DNA of 64,000 bases from Acetobacter sp. (GCF_022483985.1 NZ_JAKVME010000001.1:124001-188000); one strand, 5' to 3'. Shown: positions 1 to 8,666, counted from the first letter of the stretch. Notes: generated by a model from the sequence alone, not told the origin. Program-made: numbers and translations.

Positions 1-2
1 CG

Positions 3-203
3 TCCGTGCTGCGGGAGATGGACGCGATTTTCCCGAGAGGTGGCAGCAAGCTCGATTATGACTTCCATGAGCCCGCAGGCCCGCAGGTGGATAATTCCTA
101 CAACCAGGAACATGACGAAATCTTCCAGCCCATGCGGGAGATGTTCCAGATGATGCGGGAGATCAGCGTGGCGCTGATGCATGGAATCGGTGCGTTCGGC
201 TGA
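3..203 (+). CDS. 3' end of an unidentified protein
   Basis: An open frame enters from the left edge and ends at a TGA at 201-203, leaving about 66 codons. The visible tail is acidic and methionine-rich with a repeated PMREM/MMREI pattern (FQPMREMFQMMREISVALM) that probably forms an amphipathic helix. I do not recognise a family. An internal ATG at 18 has GGGAG directly against it with no spacing, so a start there is unlikely and the gene most likely begins outside the window. The strong hairpin at 248-307 would end its transcript. Confidence 0.5.
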   Translation, partial: SVLREMDAIFPRGGSKLDYDFHEPAGPQVDNSYNQEHDEIFQPMREMFQMMREISVALMHGIGAFG

Positions 204-252
204 CCTCGCAGCTCTCTTGCGACAACGGTTCTACAGGTTGAGGGCTGTAAAG

Positions 253-302
253 GCGGCTGCGGGAACTGCTTTCTTCCAGAAGAGAGCAGTTCCCGCAGCC
301 GC
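253..302 (+). terminator. Very strong intergenic hairpin (terminator-like)
   Basis: An 18-nt arm at 253-270 is perfectly complementary to 285-302. The inner bases 271-275 and 280-284 extend the stem to about 23 pairs with one G-U, closing on a CCAG loop. It lies 50 bp after the upstream stop codon. The downstream tract (ATGTTATTTG) is only modestly T-rich, so it may act as a bidirectional terminator or an RNA-stabilising stem. Confidence 0.65.
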
Positions 303-324
303 ATGTTATTTGACCATAAAGCGG

Positions 325-347
325 TTTCCAAAGGCGCGTCTTTGGCG
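325..347 (+). repeat. Dispersed palindromic repeat, copy A
   Basis: TTTCCAAAGGCGCG-T-CTTTGGCG matches, with one mismatch, the reverse complement of 7245-7267. The core of copy B is the perfect 18-bp palindrome CCAAAGGCGCGCCTTTGG; here one base (T instead of C) breaks the symmetry. Similarity continues loosely on the right (GCGGTGTGGG against GGGGCTCGGG). Both copies are intergenic and flank the SUF operon. Confidence 0.6.
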
Positions 348-517
348 CGGTGTGGGACGGTGCCCTGAAAGCCTTTTCCGGTAGAAAAGCCGGAGAGACT
401 GGCATGTGTCGCTTCCATACAAGGCTGTTGGCAAAGTGCCACAGTGTGCTCTGTCAGCCCTTCTCACGAGGCTTTGAGCTTGACGCGAGCCTTCCGGCGT
501 TCCATCTGTCCCTAAAC

Positions 518-534
518 AGGACTGATTTGGTCCT
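518..534. promoter_or_regulatory. Candidate Rrf2-regulator operator for the suf operon
   Basis: AGGAC-TGATTTG-GTCCT is an inverted repeat with 5-bp arms ending 35 bp before the ATG of the Rrf2-family gene, where an autoregulatory site would overlap the promoter. Fe-S-sensing Rrf2 proteins commonly bind such short inverted repeats with an AT-rich centre. Assigning it to this regulator is inference from position and shape. Confidence 0.4.
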
Positions 535-569
535 TAATGGCGGAAGCACCGCCGCAACGGACGGAAACC

Positions 570-1067
570 ATGCTCAGGCTGTCGAAACTGGCGGATTACG
601 CTGTTCTGACCCTTGTTAATCTCGGACGGCATGATGGCGTTGTCACGTCACCAGCCCTTGCGGTCGAAACCGGCGTGCCGGAGCCGACGGTGGCCAAGGT
701 TCTCAAGGCGCTGGCCTCTGATGGCCTGCTCGTCTCCCAGCGTGGAGCGCGGGGTGGCTACCGGCTGGCGCTGAAGCCGGAGGAAATCTCCATAGCACGG
801 GTCATTACCGCTGTGGACGGGCCGATCTCCTTGACGGCATGCGTCAGCGGTGGGGCAGGGTGCGACAATGGTGACTGCACTCTTTACGGAAGTTGGGATG
901 TAGTGAATGACGCCATCCGGAAGACCCTGTCAGGGATATCCATCGCCCGGATGGCTGAAATGGGCCACGGGCAGGGCCGCGGAAGAGCGGTCGCGGCGGT
1001 ATCGGCAGACACCGGGCCGCAGGACAATAAGGTGACGGCCGCGACGGTCGGGACGTTTGGAGGATAA
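570..1067 (+). CDS. Rrf2/IscR-family Fe-S regulator of the SUF operon
   Basis: A 165-residue winged-helix transcription factor of the Rrf2 family, closest to the SUF-associated subgroup. The N-terminus (MLRLSKLADYAVLTLVNL) and the wing (RGARGGYRLA) are typical of the family. Three cysteines at 91, 98 and 103, in the C-x6-C-x4-C arrangement known from IscR-type proteins, are the likely [2Fe-2S] ligands. The start at 570 is chosen because family members begin at MLRLSKLADYA; an in-frame start at 537 would add 11 atypical residues. It is the first gene of the suf operon, with sufB 6 bp downstream, so it probably adjusts operon expression to cluster demand and controls itself. A tail after residue 135 (GRGRAVAAVSA) is low complexity. 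Confidence 0.9.
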   Translation: MLRLSKLADYAVLTLVNLGRHDGVVTSPALAVETGVPEPTVAKVLKALASDGLLVSQRGARGGYRLALKPEEISIARVITAVDGPISLTACVSGGAGCDNGDCTLYGSWDVVNDAIRKTLSGISIARMAEMGHGQGRGRAVAAVSADTGPQDNKVTAATVGTFGG

Positions 1068-1073
1068 TTGGCT

Positions 1074-2564
1074 ATGCCAGCCGTTACAGAAACCCGTGAG
1101 CAGGTCGAAAAGCTCGGCCAGTCCTCCTACGAATGGGGTTTTGAGACCAACATCGAGATGGACCTCGCCCCGAAAGGGCTGAACGAGGACATCATCCGTC
1201 TGATCTCGACCCGCAAGGAAGAGCCGGAGTGGATGCTGGAATGGCGTCTCGCCGCCTATCGTTCCTGGCTGAAGATGAAGGAGCCCACCTGGGCCAAGGT
1301 AAGCCATCCGCCGATCGACTATCAGGACGTGCATTACTATGCAGCCCCGAAAAAGAAGAACGGCCCGAAGTCGCTGGACGAAGTCGATCCGGAACTGCTG
1401 CGGACTTATGAGAAGCTGGGTATTCCGCTGCACGAGCAGGCCATGCTCGCGGGCGTGGAAGTGCCGGAAGGTGAGGAAGCCCGTCTGCCGGTTGCTGTGG
1501 ACGCCGTGTTCGACAGCGTGTCGGTGGCCACGACCTTCCGCAAGACGCTGGCTGAAGCAGGCGTGATCTTCTGCCCGATCTCGGAAGCGATCCGCGATTA
1601 TCCCGATCTGGTAAAAGAATATCTCGGCAGTGTTGTGCCGGTCGCCGACAATTTCTACGCAGCCCTGAACTCGGCAGTGTTTACGGATGGCTCATTCGTG
1701 TTCGTGCCGAAGGGCGTGCGCTGCCCGATGGAGCTGTCCACCTATTTCCGCATCAACGCCAAGAACACGGGACAGTTCGAGCGGACGCTGATCATTGTCG
1801 AGGACAGGGCTTCCGTCTCCTACCTCGAAGGGTGCACCGCGCCGATGCGTGACGAGAACCAGCTTCACGCGGCGGTGGTGGAACTCGTGGCGATGGAAGA
1901 TGCGTCCATCAAATACAGCACGGTGCAGAACTGGTATCCGGGCGACGAGAACGGACGCGGCGGCATCTACAACTTCGTCACCAAGCGTGGCGCCTGCCGT
2001 GGCGCGCGGGCCAAGATTTCATGGACGCAGGTGGAAACGGGCTCGGCCATTACATGGAAATATCCGTCCTGCATCCTGCAGGGTGAGGAGTCCGTTGGTG
2101 AGTTCTACTCGGTGGCGGTGACCAACAATCATCAGCAGGCCGACACGGGCACCAAGATGATCCATCTGGGCCGCAACAGCCGTTCGACGATCATCGCCAA
2201 GACCATCAGCGCCGGGAAGTCCGACAGCACCTATCGCGGGCAGGTGAAGATCATGCCGAAAGCATCGGGCGCGCGAAACTTCACCCAGTGCGACAGTCTG
2301 CTGATCGGTGATCAGTGTGGCGCGCATACGGTGCCTTATATTGAAAGCCGGAACATGACGGCGCGCGTGGAACATGAAGCCACCACGTCGAAGATTTCCG
2401 AAGACCAGATGTTCTACTGCCGTCAGCGTGGTCTTTCGCAGGAAGATGCCGTCGGTCTGATCGTCAATGGTTTCTGCAAGGAAGTTCTCAAGGAGCTGCC
2501 TATGGAGTTTGCAGTGGAAGCACAGAAACTGTTGCAGATCAGTCTTGAAGGCAGCGTCGGCTGA
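1074..2564 (+). CDS. sufB: Fe-S cluster scaffold subunit SufB
   Basis: SufB (496 residues) pairs with SufD and the ATPase SufC to form the SufBC2D scaffold on which Fe-S clusters are built in the cytosol. The frame covers the family length, and the beta-helix core with [17 protein letters not shown] and the C-terminal [18 protein letters not shown] segment is characteristic. GGAGGA at 1059-1064 fits the ATG at 1074 better than the in-frame TTG at 1068, which would be only a few bases away. Next comes sufC after 23 bp. No anomalies seen. Confidence 0.97.
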   Translation: MPAVTETREQVEKLGQSSYEWGFETNIEMDLAPKGLNEDIIRLISTRKEEPEWMLEWRLAAYRSWLKMKEPTWAKVSHPPIDYQDVHYYAAPKKKNGPKSLDEVDPELLRTYEKLGIPLHEQAMLAGVEVPEGEEARLPVAVDAVFDSVSVATTFRKTLAEAGVIFCPISEAIRDYPDLVKEYLGSVVPVADNFYAALNSAVFTDGSFVFVPKGVRCPMELSTYFRINAKNTGQFERTLIIVEDRASVSYLEGCTAPMRDENQLHAAVVELVAMEDASIKYSTVQNWYPGDENGRGGIYNFVTKRGACRGARAKISWTQVETGSAITWKYPSCILQGEESVGEFYSVAVTNNHQQADTGTKMIHLGRNSRSTIIAKTISAGKSDSTYRGQVKIMPKASGARNFTQCDSLLIGDQCGAHTVPYIESRNMTARVEHEATTSKISEDQMFYCRQRGLSQEDAVGLIVNGFCKEVLKELPMEFAVEAQKLLQISLEGSVG

Positions 2565-2587
2565 ACGTGCAGAGAGGAATGGAAAAA

Positions 2588-3358
2588 ATGAGCGAATTAC
2601 TGAAAATTTCCGGTCTGCATGCCAGCATCGACGCCGACGGCACTCCCAAGGAAATCCTGCGCGGCGTGGAACTGGTGATCCCGCCGGGTGAAGTGCATGC
2701 GATCATGGGGCCGAACGGCTGCGGCAAGTCCACTCTGTCCTATGTCCTCGCCGGGCGTCAGGATTATGAAGTCACGGCAGGATCGGCCCTGTTCAAGGGT
2801 GAAGATCTGCTGGCGATGGAGCCGGAAGAGCGCGCTGCTGCTGGCATCTTCCTTGCATTTCAGGCACCTGTGGAACTGCCGGGCGTGAACAACGCCAACT
2901 TCCTGCGCACCGCCGTCAACGCGGTCCGCCGCGCACGCAACGCGCCGGAACTGGATGCAGTCGGATTTCTGAAAGCTGTCCGTGCCGCCACGAAGAATCT
3001 CTCCATGGCGGACGATATGCTCAAGCGTAACGTCAATGTCGGCTTCTCGGGTGGTGAGAAGAAGCGCAACGAAGTGCTTCAGATGACCATGTTGCAGCCG
3101 ACGCTGGCCATTCTCGACGAGACGGATAGTGGTCTCGACGTCGATGCGCTGCGGATTGTCGCGGAGGGCGTGCAGAACCTGCGCTCACCGGACTTCTCGG
3201 CGCTGGTGATCACGCATCATCAGAAACTGCTCGATTATCTTGGCCCGGATCGTGTGCATGTCATGGCCAAAGGCCGCATCATCCGCAGTGGTGGTCCGGA
3301 ACTGGCCAAGCAGATCAACGAGGAAGGGTATGCAGCCTTTCTCAAGGAGGCGGCATGA
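2588..3358 (+). CDS. sufC: Fe-S assembly ATPase SufC
   Basis: ABC-type ATPase (256 residues) that drives conformational change in the SufBCD scaffold. Walker A is GPNGCGKST at 41-49, the signature is FSGGEKKR, and Walker B is ILDETDSGLD with the Thr-Asp variant usual in SufC. The start at 2588 is preceded by AGAGAGGA at a proper distance; upstream in-frame GTG 2567 and ATG 2579 would lie on or before that site. The last codons overlap sufD by 4 bp (ATGA), showing translational coupling. Confidence 0.96.
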   Translation: MSELLKISGLHASIDADGTPKEILRGVELVIPPGEVHAIMGPNGCGKSTLSYVLAGRQDYEVTAGSALFKGEDLLAMEPEERAAAGIFLAFQAPVELPGVNNANFLRTAVNAVRRARNAPELDAVGFLKAVRAATKNLSMADDMLKRNVNVGFSGGEKKRNEVLQMTMLQPTLAILDETDSGLDVDALRIVAEGVQNLRSPDFSALVITHHQKLLDYLGPDRVHVMAKGRIIRSGGPELAKQINEEGYAAFLKEAA

Positions 3359-4656
3359 ACGCCATCGCACCGATCACGCAGGGTCTTGAGCCGTTTGCCG
3401 CCCGTCTTTCCGATGTGAAAGGCGAGGACCGCAAAGCTGCCGCTGGTGCGCTGGCCCGGACCGGACTTCCGACACCGCGTGTCGAGGCGTGGCATTATAC
3501 CAATCTGCGGGCGCTCGCCGGGCGTGTTTTTTCGGATGCTCCTGTTGGCTTTGATGAAGCCGCTGCTGAGGCTGCGCTGGAGCGTATTCTGCCACTGGAT
3601 TCAGTGGTTGCGGCTCTTCCGCGGCTGGTGCTGGTGAATGGCCGGTTTGCGCCGACACTGTCCTCGACAGATATGCCGGAAGGCGTGTCCTGCACATCCT
3701 TCGTCCAGTCGCCGGATTTCGGAATGCTGGCGTCTCCTGACCGTGAAGGCATGGTCGCGCTGAACACCGCGCTGGCGGATGATGGCGTGCAGATCACGGT
3801 GGCTCCCGGTAAGCAGGTCGGACAACTCGTGCTCGTCTCCCTGGCGCTTGGCACGGAAAGCGATGTGTCATTCCATCCGCGTCACAGCATCACGCTGGGG
3901 GAGGGCGCTTCGCTTTCGGTTGTCGAGATCGTCGCTTCTGAAAATACAGGTTCTTATCTTCATAATCCGGTTCTGACATGCACGGTGGCCGAGAAGGCTC
4001 ATCTGACGCATGTGAAGATCCAGCAGGAAGCCGAGAACGCTGTTCATCTGGCGACGGTCTATGTCGATATCGCCGTACGGGCTGCCTATGACAGCTTTAC
4101 ACTCGGTCTCGGCTCCGTTCTGGCGCGTCATGAAGTGCATGCCACGATGCGTGGGGACCATGCCGCTGTCCATGTAAACGGGGCGCAGCTTCTTGCGGCT
4201 TCGCAGGTTGGCGACATTACCAGCGTCATTACGCACGGAGCGCCTGACTGTATCTCGCGTCAGACCGTGCGCAATGTTCTGTCAGACCGCTCGCGGGCCG
4301 TGTTTCAGGGCAAGGTTCTGGTCGAGCGTGTCGCGCAGAAGACCGATGGCTACCAGATGAATCAGGCGCTGCTGCTGTCGCCGTCCGCTGAAATAAACGC
4401 CAAGCCGGAGCTTGAGATTTACGCGGACGACGTCAAGTGCAGCCATGGTGCGACAGTCGGCGCGCTGGATGATGATCAGCTTTTCTATCTGCGTAGTCGC
4501 GGTATTCCTGACGATCAGGCGCGTCAGATGCTGGTCGAGGCTTTTCTGGTTGAAACTGTCGATCTTGTCGAGGATGAGATACTGCGGACCGTGCTGACGC
4601 AGACGCTCGCAACGGCGCTGGGACAGCGTATTGGCGCTGCGGAGAAAACCGCATGA
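3355..4656 (+). CDS. sufD: Fe-S scaffold subunit SufD
   Basis: SufD (433 residues) is the SufB paralogue of the SufBC2D complex and is linked to iron entry. It has the C-terminal SufBD core (VLVERVAQKTDGYQMNQALL, KCSHGATVGALDDDQLFYLRSRG) with the conserved KCSHG histidine region, and the expected N-terminal EAWHYTNLRAL segment. It starts inside the last codon of sufC and ends inside the start of sufS, both ATGA overlaps, so the three proteins are probably made together. Confidence 0.95.
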   Translation: MNAIAPITQGLEPFAARLSDVKGEDRKAAAGALARTGLPTPRVEAWHYTNLRALAGRVFSDAPVGFDEAAAEAALERILPLDSVVAALPRLVLVNGRFAPTLSSTDMPEGVSCTSFVQSPDFGMLASPDREGMVALNTALADDGVQITVAPGKQVGQLVLVSLALGTESDVSFHPRHSITLGEGASLSVVEIVASENTGSYLHNPVLTCTVAEKAHLTHVKIQQEAENAVHLATVYVDIAVRAAYDSFTLGLGSVLARHEVHATMRGDHAAVHVNGAQLLAASQVGDITSVITHGAPDCISRQTVRNVLSDRSRAVFQGKVLVERVAQKTDGYQMNQALLLSPSAEINAKPELEIYADDVKCSHGATVGALDDDQLFYLRSRGIPDDQARQMLVEAFLVETVDLVEDEILRTVLTQTLATALGQRIGAAEKTA

Positions 4657-5864
4657 ATATCGCAGACATCAGAGCGCAATTTCCGATCCTGTCGGAAAAG
4701 GTTCATGGAAAGCCTCTGGTTTTTCTGGACAGTGCGGCGTCTGCCCAGAAACCGGATGTCGTCATTGACGCCATGTCGCAGATGATGCGTTCGCACTATG
4801 CGAACATTCATCGTGGCCTGCACTGGATGAGTGAGCGGGCGACGGAAGCTTATGAGGCTTCCCGCAGTCGCGTGGCGTCTTTCCTCGGTGGTGCGCGTGA
4901 GGAGATCGTCTTTACCCGCAACAGCACCGAGGCGATCAATCTCGTCGCCTATTCCTACGGAAGTCTGCTGAAGTCGGGACAGGCTGTGCTGATTTCCGAG
5001 ATGGAGCATCACGCCAATCTGGTGCCGTGGCAGATGCTGCGTGACCGTGTCGGGATCGAACTGCGTGTTGCCCCTATCACCGATGAGGGTGATCTCGATC
5101 TGGACGCCTATGGTCGTCTGCTTTCAGACGGTAAGGTGGCTCTGGTCGCCATCACGCACATGTCGAACGTGCTGGGCACGATCACACCGGCCGAGCGTCT
5201 GGTGACGATGGCTCATGATGCAGGCGCTAAAATCCTGCTTGATGGCAGTCAGGCCGTTGTGCATCGCAAGATCGACGTTCAGGCGCTTGGTGCCGATTTC
5301 TACGTCTTTACCGGCCATAAGCTCTATGGGCCGACCGGTATCGGCGTGCTGTGGGCGCGTCGGGAACTGCTGGAGGCCATGCCGCCTTTTATGGGCGGTG
5401 GCGACATGATTTCGTCGGTGACGTTCGAGAAGTCCATCTGGGCGCCTGTTCCGGCAAAGTTTGAGGCGGGTACACCAGCGATCGTGGAAGCCGTCGGGCT
5501 TGGCGCCGCCATCGACTGGGTCGAAAACATTGGCTACGAGGCCATCGGTGCGCATGAAGCCGCCCTGACGGCGCATGCCCTGCGTGTGCTGCCCGAGGTT
5601 CCCGGTTTCTCGGTTGTCGGAAAGCCGAAAGAGCGTGGCGGGGTCATCTCCTTTACAATGGATGATGTGCATCCCCACGATATCGCCACGTTGTTGGACC
5701 GGAACGGGATAGCGGTCAGGGTCGGACATCACTGCGCCGAGCCTCTGATGCACCGTCTCGGCCTGACGGCCACGGCGCGGGCCAGCTTCGGCATTTATAC
5801 GACCGAAGAAGAAATCGACATACTTGCGGAAACGCTCCGGCGTATCCGGCAGTTTTTCGTATAG
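4653..5864 (+). CDS. sufS: Cysteine desulfurase SufS
   Basis: Class II PLP-dependent cysteine desulfurase (403 residues) that takes sulfur from L-cysteine as a persulfide. The PLP-binding lysine is K223 in FTGHKLYGPTG, and the catalytic cysteine is C361 in RVGHHCAEPLM. The NRSTEAIN-like motif appears as NSTEAINLVAYS. It overlaps sufD by 4 bp and is followed after 7 bp by sufU, its likely sulfur acceptor. Length and motifs match SufS rather than IscS. Confidence 0.96.
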   Translation: MNIADIRAQFPILSEKVHGKPLVFLDSAASAQKPDVVIDAMSQMMRSHYANIHRGLHWMSERATEAYEASRSRVASFLGGAREEIVFTRNSTEAINLVAYSYGSLLKSGQAVLISEMEHHANLVPWQMLRDRVGIELRVAPITDEGDLDLDAYGRLLSDGKVALVAITHMSNVLGTITPAERLVTMAHDAGAKILLDGSQAVVHRKIDVQALGADFYVFTGHKLYGPTGIGVLWARRELLEAMPPFMGGGDMISSVTFEKSIWAPVPAKFEAGTPAIVEAVGLGAAIDWVENIGYEAIGAHEAALTAHALRVLPEVPGFSVVGKPKERGGVISFTMDDVHPHDIATLLDRNGIAVRVGHHCAEPLMHRLGLTATARASFGIYTTEEEIDILAETLRRIRQFFV

Positions 5865-5871
5865 GCCGGTC

Positions 5872-6306
5872 ATGGACGGATCATCCTGTTATGACGCGCT
5901 GATCCTCTTTCGTTCCCGCAGGCCGGAATTTTCCGGCAGCGTGGAAGGGGAGACGGCGACCGCACAGGGGAATAATCCGGTCTGCGGAGACCGCGTGACG
6001 CTCTCGCTGCGTGCCACCGACGGGACAGTCGCAGCGGTTCGTCACCAGACACGCGGTTGCGCGATCTGTATGGCGTCCGCCGATCTGATGGCGGAAGCCG
6101 TGACAGGACATTCCGTGACTGATGCTCTTGAACTGGGACGCCAGTTTGCCGATATGCTTGAGACCCCTTCCTCGCAGACCATGGTTACGGAAGAGGATGT
6201 TCTGCCCGTGGGGTTGCAGGCGTTTCGCCCTCTGAGAACCCATCGCTCCCGTCTGCGGTGCGCGACATTGCCCTGGACAGCGCTGGGGGAGGCGCTCACT
6301 CAATGA
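5872..6306 (+). CDS. sufU: SufU-type zinc sulfurtransferase
   Basis: SufU-like protein (144 residues) of the IscU fold. In Firmicutes and relatives it binds zinc and accepts sulfur from SufS. The zinc site is present: C38 and D40 (NPVCGD), C66 (GCAICMAS) and C130 (RLRCATLPW), with an extra C63. The start at 5872 gives MDGSSCYDAL, and an earlier in-frame codon at 5824 would overlap sufS. The terminal TGA overlaps the ATG of the next gene. Its presence in place of SufE indicates zinc-dependent sulfur transfer, inferred from family knowledge. Confidence 0.9.
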   Translation: MDGSSCYDALILFRSRRPEFSGSVEGETATAQGNNPVCGDRVTLSLRATDGTVAAVRHQTRGCAICMASADLMAEAVTGHSVTDALELGRQFADMLETPSSQTMVTEEDVLPVGLQAFRPLRTHRSRLRCATLPWTALGEALTQ

Positions 6307-6752
6307 CCGATACCATGCCCGCACAGGACGAACGCAAAATGACGTCGCAGGACACCGAGTTGTCAGATGAAAACAGGGACACTGCGGAAGTGCAGCAGGG
6401 TCAGGTTGCGCACTGGACGCCGGATGGAGAAGTGCAGCCAGCCACGGGCGCGCCTTCCGAGGACGCGGTGATCGACGCCATCGCAACGGTGCATGACCCG
6501 GAAATCCCGGTGAATATCTATGAACTCGGCCTGATCTACGCGATTGATCTGCATGATGATGGTCGCGTGAAGGTGGAGATGACCCTCACGGCCCCCAACT
6601 GTCCCAGCGCGCAGGAACTGCCCGTGCAGGTGCGTGAAGCCGTGGAAAAGGTGCCGGGTGTCACCTCTGCGGAGGTCGATATCGTGTGGGATCCGCCGTG
6701 GGACATGTCGCGCATGAGCGACGAGGCCCGCCTTGCCCTCAACATGTTCTGA
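6303..6752 (+). CDS. sufT: SUF assembly factor SufT (MIP18/DUF59 family)
   Basis: SufT (149 residues) has a MIP18/DUF59 domain at about 55-145, with TVHDPEIPVNIYELGLIY and LTAPNCPSAQELP carrying the conserved DPE motif and cysteine. Family members help Fe-S maturation under high demand. An N-terminal extension of about 50 polar residues (MTDTMPAQDERKMTSQ) looks disordered. It starts in an ATGA overlap with sufU and is followed after 16 bp by sufA. Confidence 0.9.
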   Translation: MTDTMPAQDERKMTSQDTELSDENRDTAEVQQGQVAHWTPDGEVQPATGAPSEDAVIDAIATVHDPEIPVNIYELGLIYAIDLHDDGRVKVEMTLTAPNCPSAQELPVQVREAVEKVPGVTSAEVDIVWDPPWDMSRMSDEARLALNMF

Positions 6753-6768
6753 GTCCGGAGACGCCGAG

Positions 6769-7152
6769 ATGAATACACAGACTTCAGCAGGCCAGACTCC
6801 CACCCGTCCGGTTCGTGAACTGCCGCCCGTCATCACGCTTTCGGAAAAGGCCGCCGCCCGTCTGCGGGCGCTTTATGAAGGCGCGAATGTCGGGCAGTTG
6901 CTCCGCATCTCGGTCAGCACGAAAGGCTGCTCCGGTCACGCCTACGACATGAACTTTGTCGATGCGGCGGGTACGCCGGGTGATGAGCGCGTCACCAGTC
7001 AGGGTGTGACGGTGCTGATCGACCAGAAGGCCGTGCTGTTTCTGATCGGATCACAGATGGACTATCAGACGGGTGACTTCGAGTCCGGTTTTGTCTTCAG
7101 CAATCCCAATGAAAAAGGCCGGTGCGGCTGCGGGATGAGCTTTCACGTCTGA
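6769..7152 (+). CDS. sufA: A-type Fe-S carrier SufA
   Basis: HesB/IscA-family carrier (127 residues) that hands Fe-S clusters from the scaffold to target proteins. The three ligands are C54 (STKGCSGHAY), C119 and C121 (GRCGCGMSFHV). About 20 extra polar N-terminal residues precede the domain. The start at 6769 follows GAGACGCCGAG; the upstream in-frame codon at 6733 lies inside sufT. It is the last gene of the operon, followed by a weak terminator and repeat copy B, then the convergent dinB. Confidence 0.93.
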   Translation: MNTQTSAGQTPTRPVRELPPVITLSEKAAARLRALYEGANVGQLLRISVSTKGCSGHAYDMNFVDAAGTPGDERVTSQGVTVLIDQKAVLFLIGSQMDYQTGDFESGFVFSNPNEKGRCGCGMSFHV

Positions 7153-7186
7153 TCCGCGAAGACGCTTGCTCTCCGGTTTATACCAG

Positions 7187-7208
7187 AGGCCTTTCTGCCT
7201 GGCCTTTT
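7187..7208 (+). terminator. Weak terminator after sufA
   Basis: AGGCC-TTTCTGCCT-GGCCTTTT forms a short GC-rich stem followed by T residues about 35 bp after the sufA stop. The stem is only 5 bp, so efficiency is uncertain; position and T-tail suggest it ends the suf transcript. Confidence 0.4.
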
Positions 7209-7244
7209 CTGTTGGTGAGACTGACGGGGCGCTACCCCGAGCCC

Positions 7245-7267
7245 CGCCAAAGGCGCGCCTTTGGAAA
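7245..7267 (-). repeat. Dispersed palindromic repeat, copy B
   Basis: Reverse complement of the element at 325-347 with one mismatch. Its centre is the perfect 18-bp palindrome CCAAAGGCGCGCCTTTGG. It lies between the convergent ends of sufA and dinB. Two inverted copies about 6.9 kb apart bracket the suf operon. Confidence 0.6.
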
Positions 7268-7343
7268 TCGTTTGCTCTCGACAGACCGGGGGCTGCAGCA
7301 CCCGCATCGACCCCCGCAAAGATCGCCAGTTATGTCGCGCGAC

Positions 7344-8666
7344 TTACTGCGCCGATCTGTCGCCCAGTGCCCGTCCCCGCTGAACGGCTGCTTTTCCAAA
7401 CCGTGAGCGCAACGTGTCGATGGCCTGCTGCACGGCGACCCGGCTCTGTGTCTGTGTGTCGGCAAGGTCAGGCGGGTCGGCGTCATCCAGTGGCGCAAGA
7501 CCATTCGAGCCGAGACCGATCAGCCGAAAGGCCGCATCTCCCACTTCCGGAGCGAGAAGGGTTCGGGCTGCCTGAAACAGGCGTTCCGGCAGAACGGTCG
7601 GGGTATGCAGCTTCATCGCCCGGCTGCGGGTCTGGAAACTGGCCGTACGCAGCTTGAGGGAAATACCTTGTGTCGCAACCTCCTTGCGCTTCAGACGAAG
7701 GGCAAGCTGTTCACAGAGATCCCACAGTTCCCTTTCCAGCAGAACCGTATCGTGGATATCCCGCGTGAATGTTACTTCGGTGCTGACGGATTTGACAGGA
7801 TGAAAGGGCGTCACCTTCCGGGAGCTTTCTCCGCGCGCTCTTGCCACCAAATCCGGTCCGCGTGGCCCCAGACGCCGGAACGCCTCTTCCGTCGTCAGGG
7901 ACGCGACCGCGCCCAATCTTGTCAGGCCGAGCTTCTGGAGCGAGTCTTCCTGCGCCCTGCCGATACCGGGCAGAAGTCTGACCGGTTTGTCGGCCAGCCA
8001 CTCCCGCGCTTCCGTGCCGATCACGCCATAGCCACGGGGTTTGTCGATTCCGGCGGCAAGTTTGGCCATCAGGGGGTTGGTGGCGAGGCCGACCGAAATC
8101 GTCACCCCAAGTTCCTTTTCCACCCGTAGGGCCAGCCGCGCCACGACCACACAGGGAAGCGCGCCATGCAGTTCCCGTGTGCCTGAGAGATCCAGCGCGG
8201 CCTCGTCAATGGATCTGACTTCCACCAGCGGCGTCAGTTCACGCATCATGGTGCGGATGCGCTCGGCCACGATGCGGTAGGCCGCGATATCCGGAGGAAG
8301 CACCACGGCGTCCGGACAGAGTTCGCGGGCGCGGCGCATCGGCATGGCGGAACGCGCGCCGGTCAGGCGGGCGATGTAGCAGGCCGTGCTGACGACCCCG
8401 CGCTCACCCGTGCCGCCCACGAGAAGAGGCCTGTTCTTCAGTTCGGGACGACGCTGCTTTTCGACGCTGGCGAAAAAGGCGTCACAGTCGATATGGGCGA
8501 TGGAAAGGCGTGTCAGTTCAGGATGGGAAACCAGTCGTCGGGAACCGCAGGCCGGACAGCGCGACACGGCTGAGCCGTCCTGTGGCCAGAACAGGTCCGG
8601 GCAATCCCGGCACAGAACCGGATATTTGCCTGTGTTCAGCGAATTTCCCCGATGTCCCAAAGCCAT
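7344..8666 (-). CDS. dinB: Y-family DNA polymerase IV with N-terminal zinc ribbon
   Basis: Translesion DNA polymerase IV (440 residues). The palm contains IAHIDCDAFFASVE (metal-binding D60) and RSIDEAALDLSG with the catalytic acidic pair, followed by the helix-hairpin-helix VRLLPGIGRAQ and a little-finger domain. Ahead of the polymerase is a four-cysteine zinc-ribbon-like segment (C19, C22, C37, C40; LCRDC and RCPACGS) that E. coli DinB lacks but some alphaproteobacterial members have. The start at 8666 overlaps the ROK gene upstream by 31 bp and keeps this ribbon intact. It is probably co-transcribed with mak. I saw no obvious SOS box. Confidence 0.9.
   Translation of the reverse strand: MALGHRGNSLNTGKYPVLCRDCPDLFWPQDGSAVSRCPACGSRRLVSHPELTRLSIAHIDCDAFFASVEKQRRPELKNRPLLVGGTGERGVVSTACYIARLTGARSAMPMRRARELCPDAVVLPPDIAAYRIVAERIRTMMRELTPLVEVRSIDEAALDLSGTRELHGALPCVVVARLALRVEKELGVTISVGLATNPLMAKLAAGIDKPRGYGVIGTEAREWLADKPVRLLPGIGRAQEDSLQKLGLTRLGAVASLTTEEAFRRLGPRGPDLVARARGESSRKVTPFHPVKSVSTEVTFTRDIHDTVLLERELWDLCEQLALRLKRKEVATQGISLKLRTASFQTRSRAMKLHTPTVLPERLFQAARTLLAPEVGDAAFRLIGLGSNGLAPLDDADPPDLADTQTQSRVAVQQAIDTLRSRFGKAAVQRGRALGDRSAQ

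Larger units (their letters stand above)
204..569. other. Intergenic region before the SUF operon
   Basis: No credible gene lies in this 366-bp gap; the short open frames have no ribosome-binding sites or family resemblance. It holds the long hairpin (253-302), a copy of a dispersed palindromic repeat (325-347) and a candidate regulator operator (518-534) in front of the Rrf2-family gene. Confidence 0.6.
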
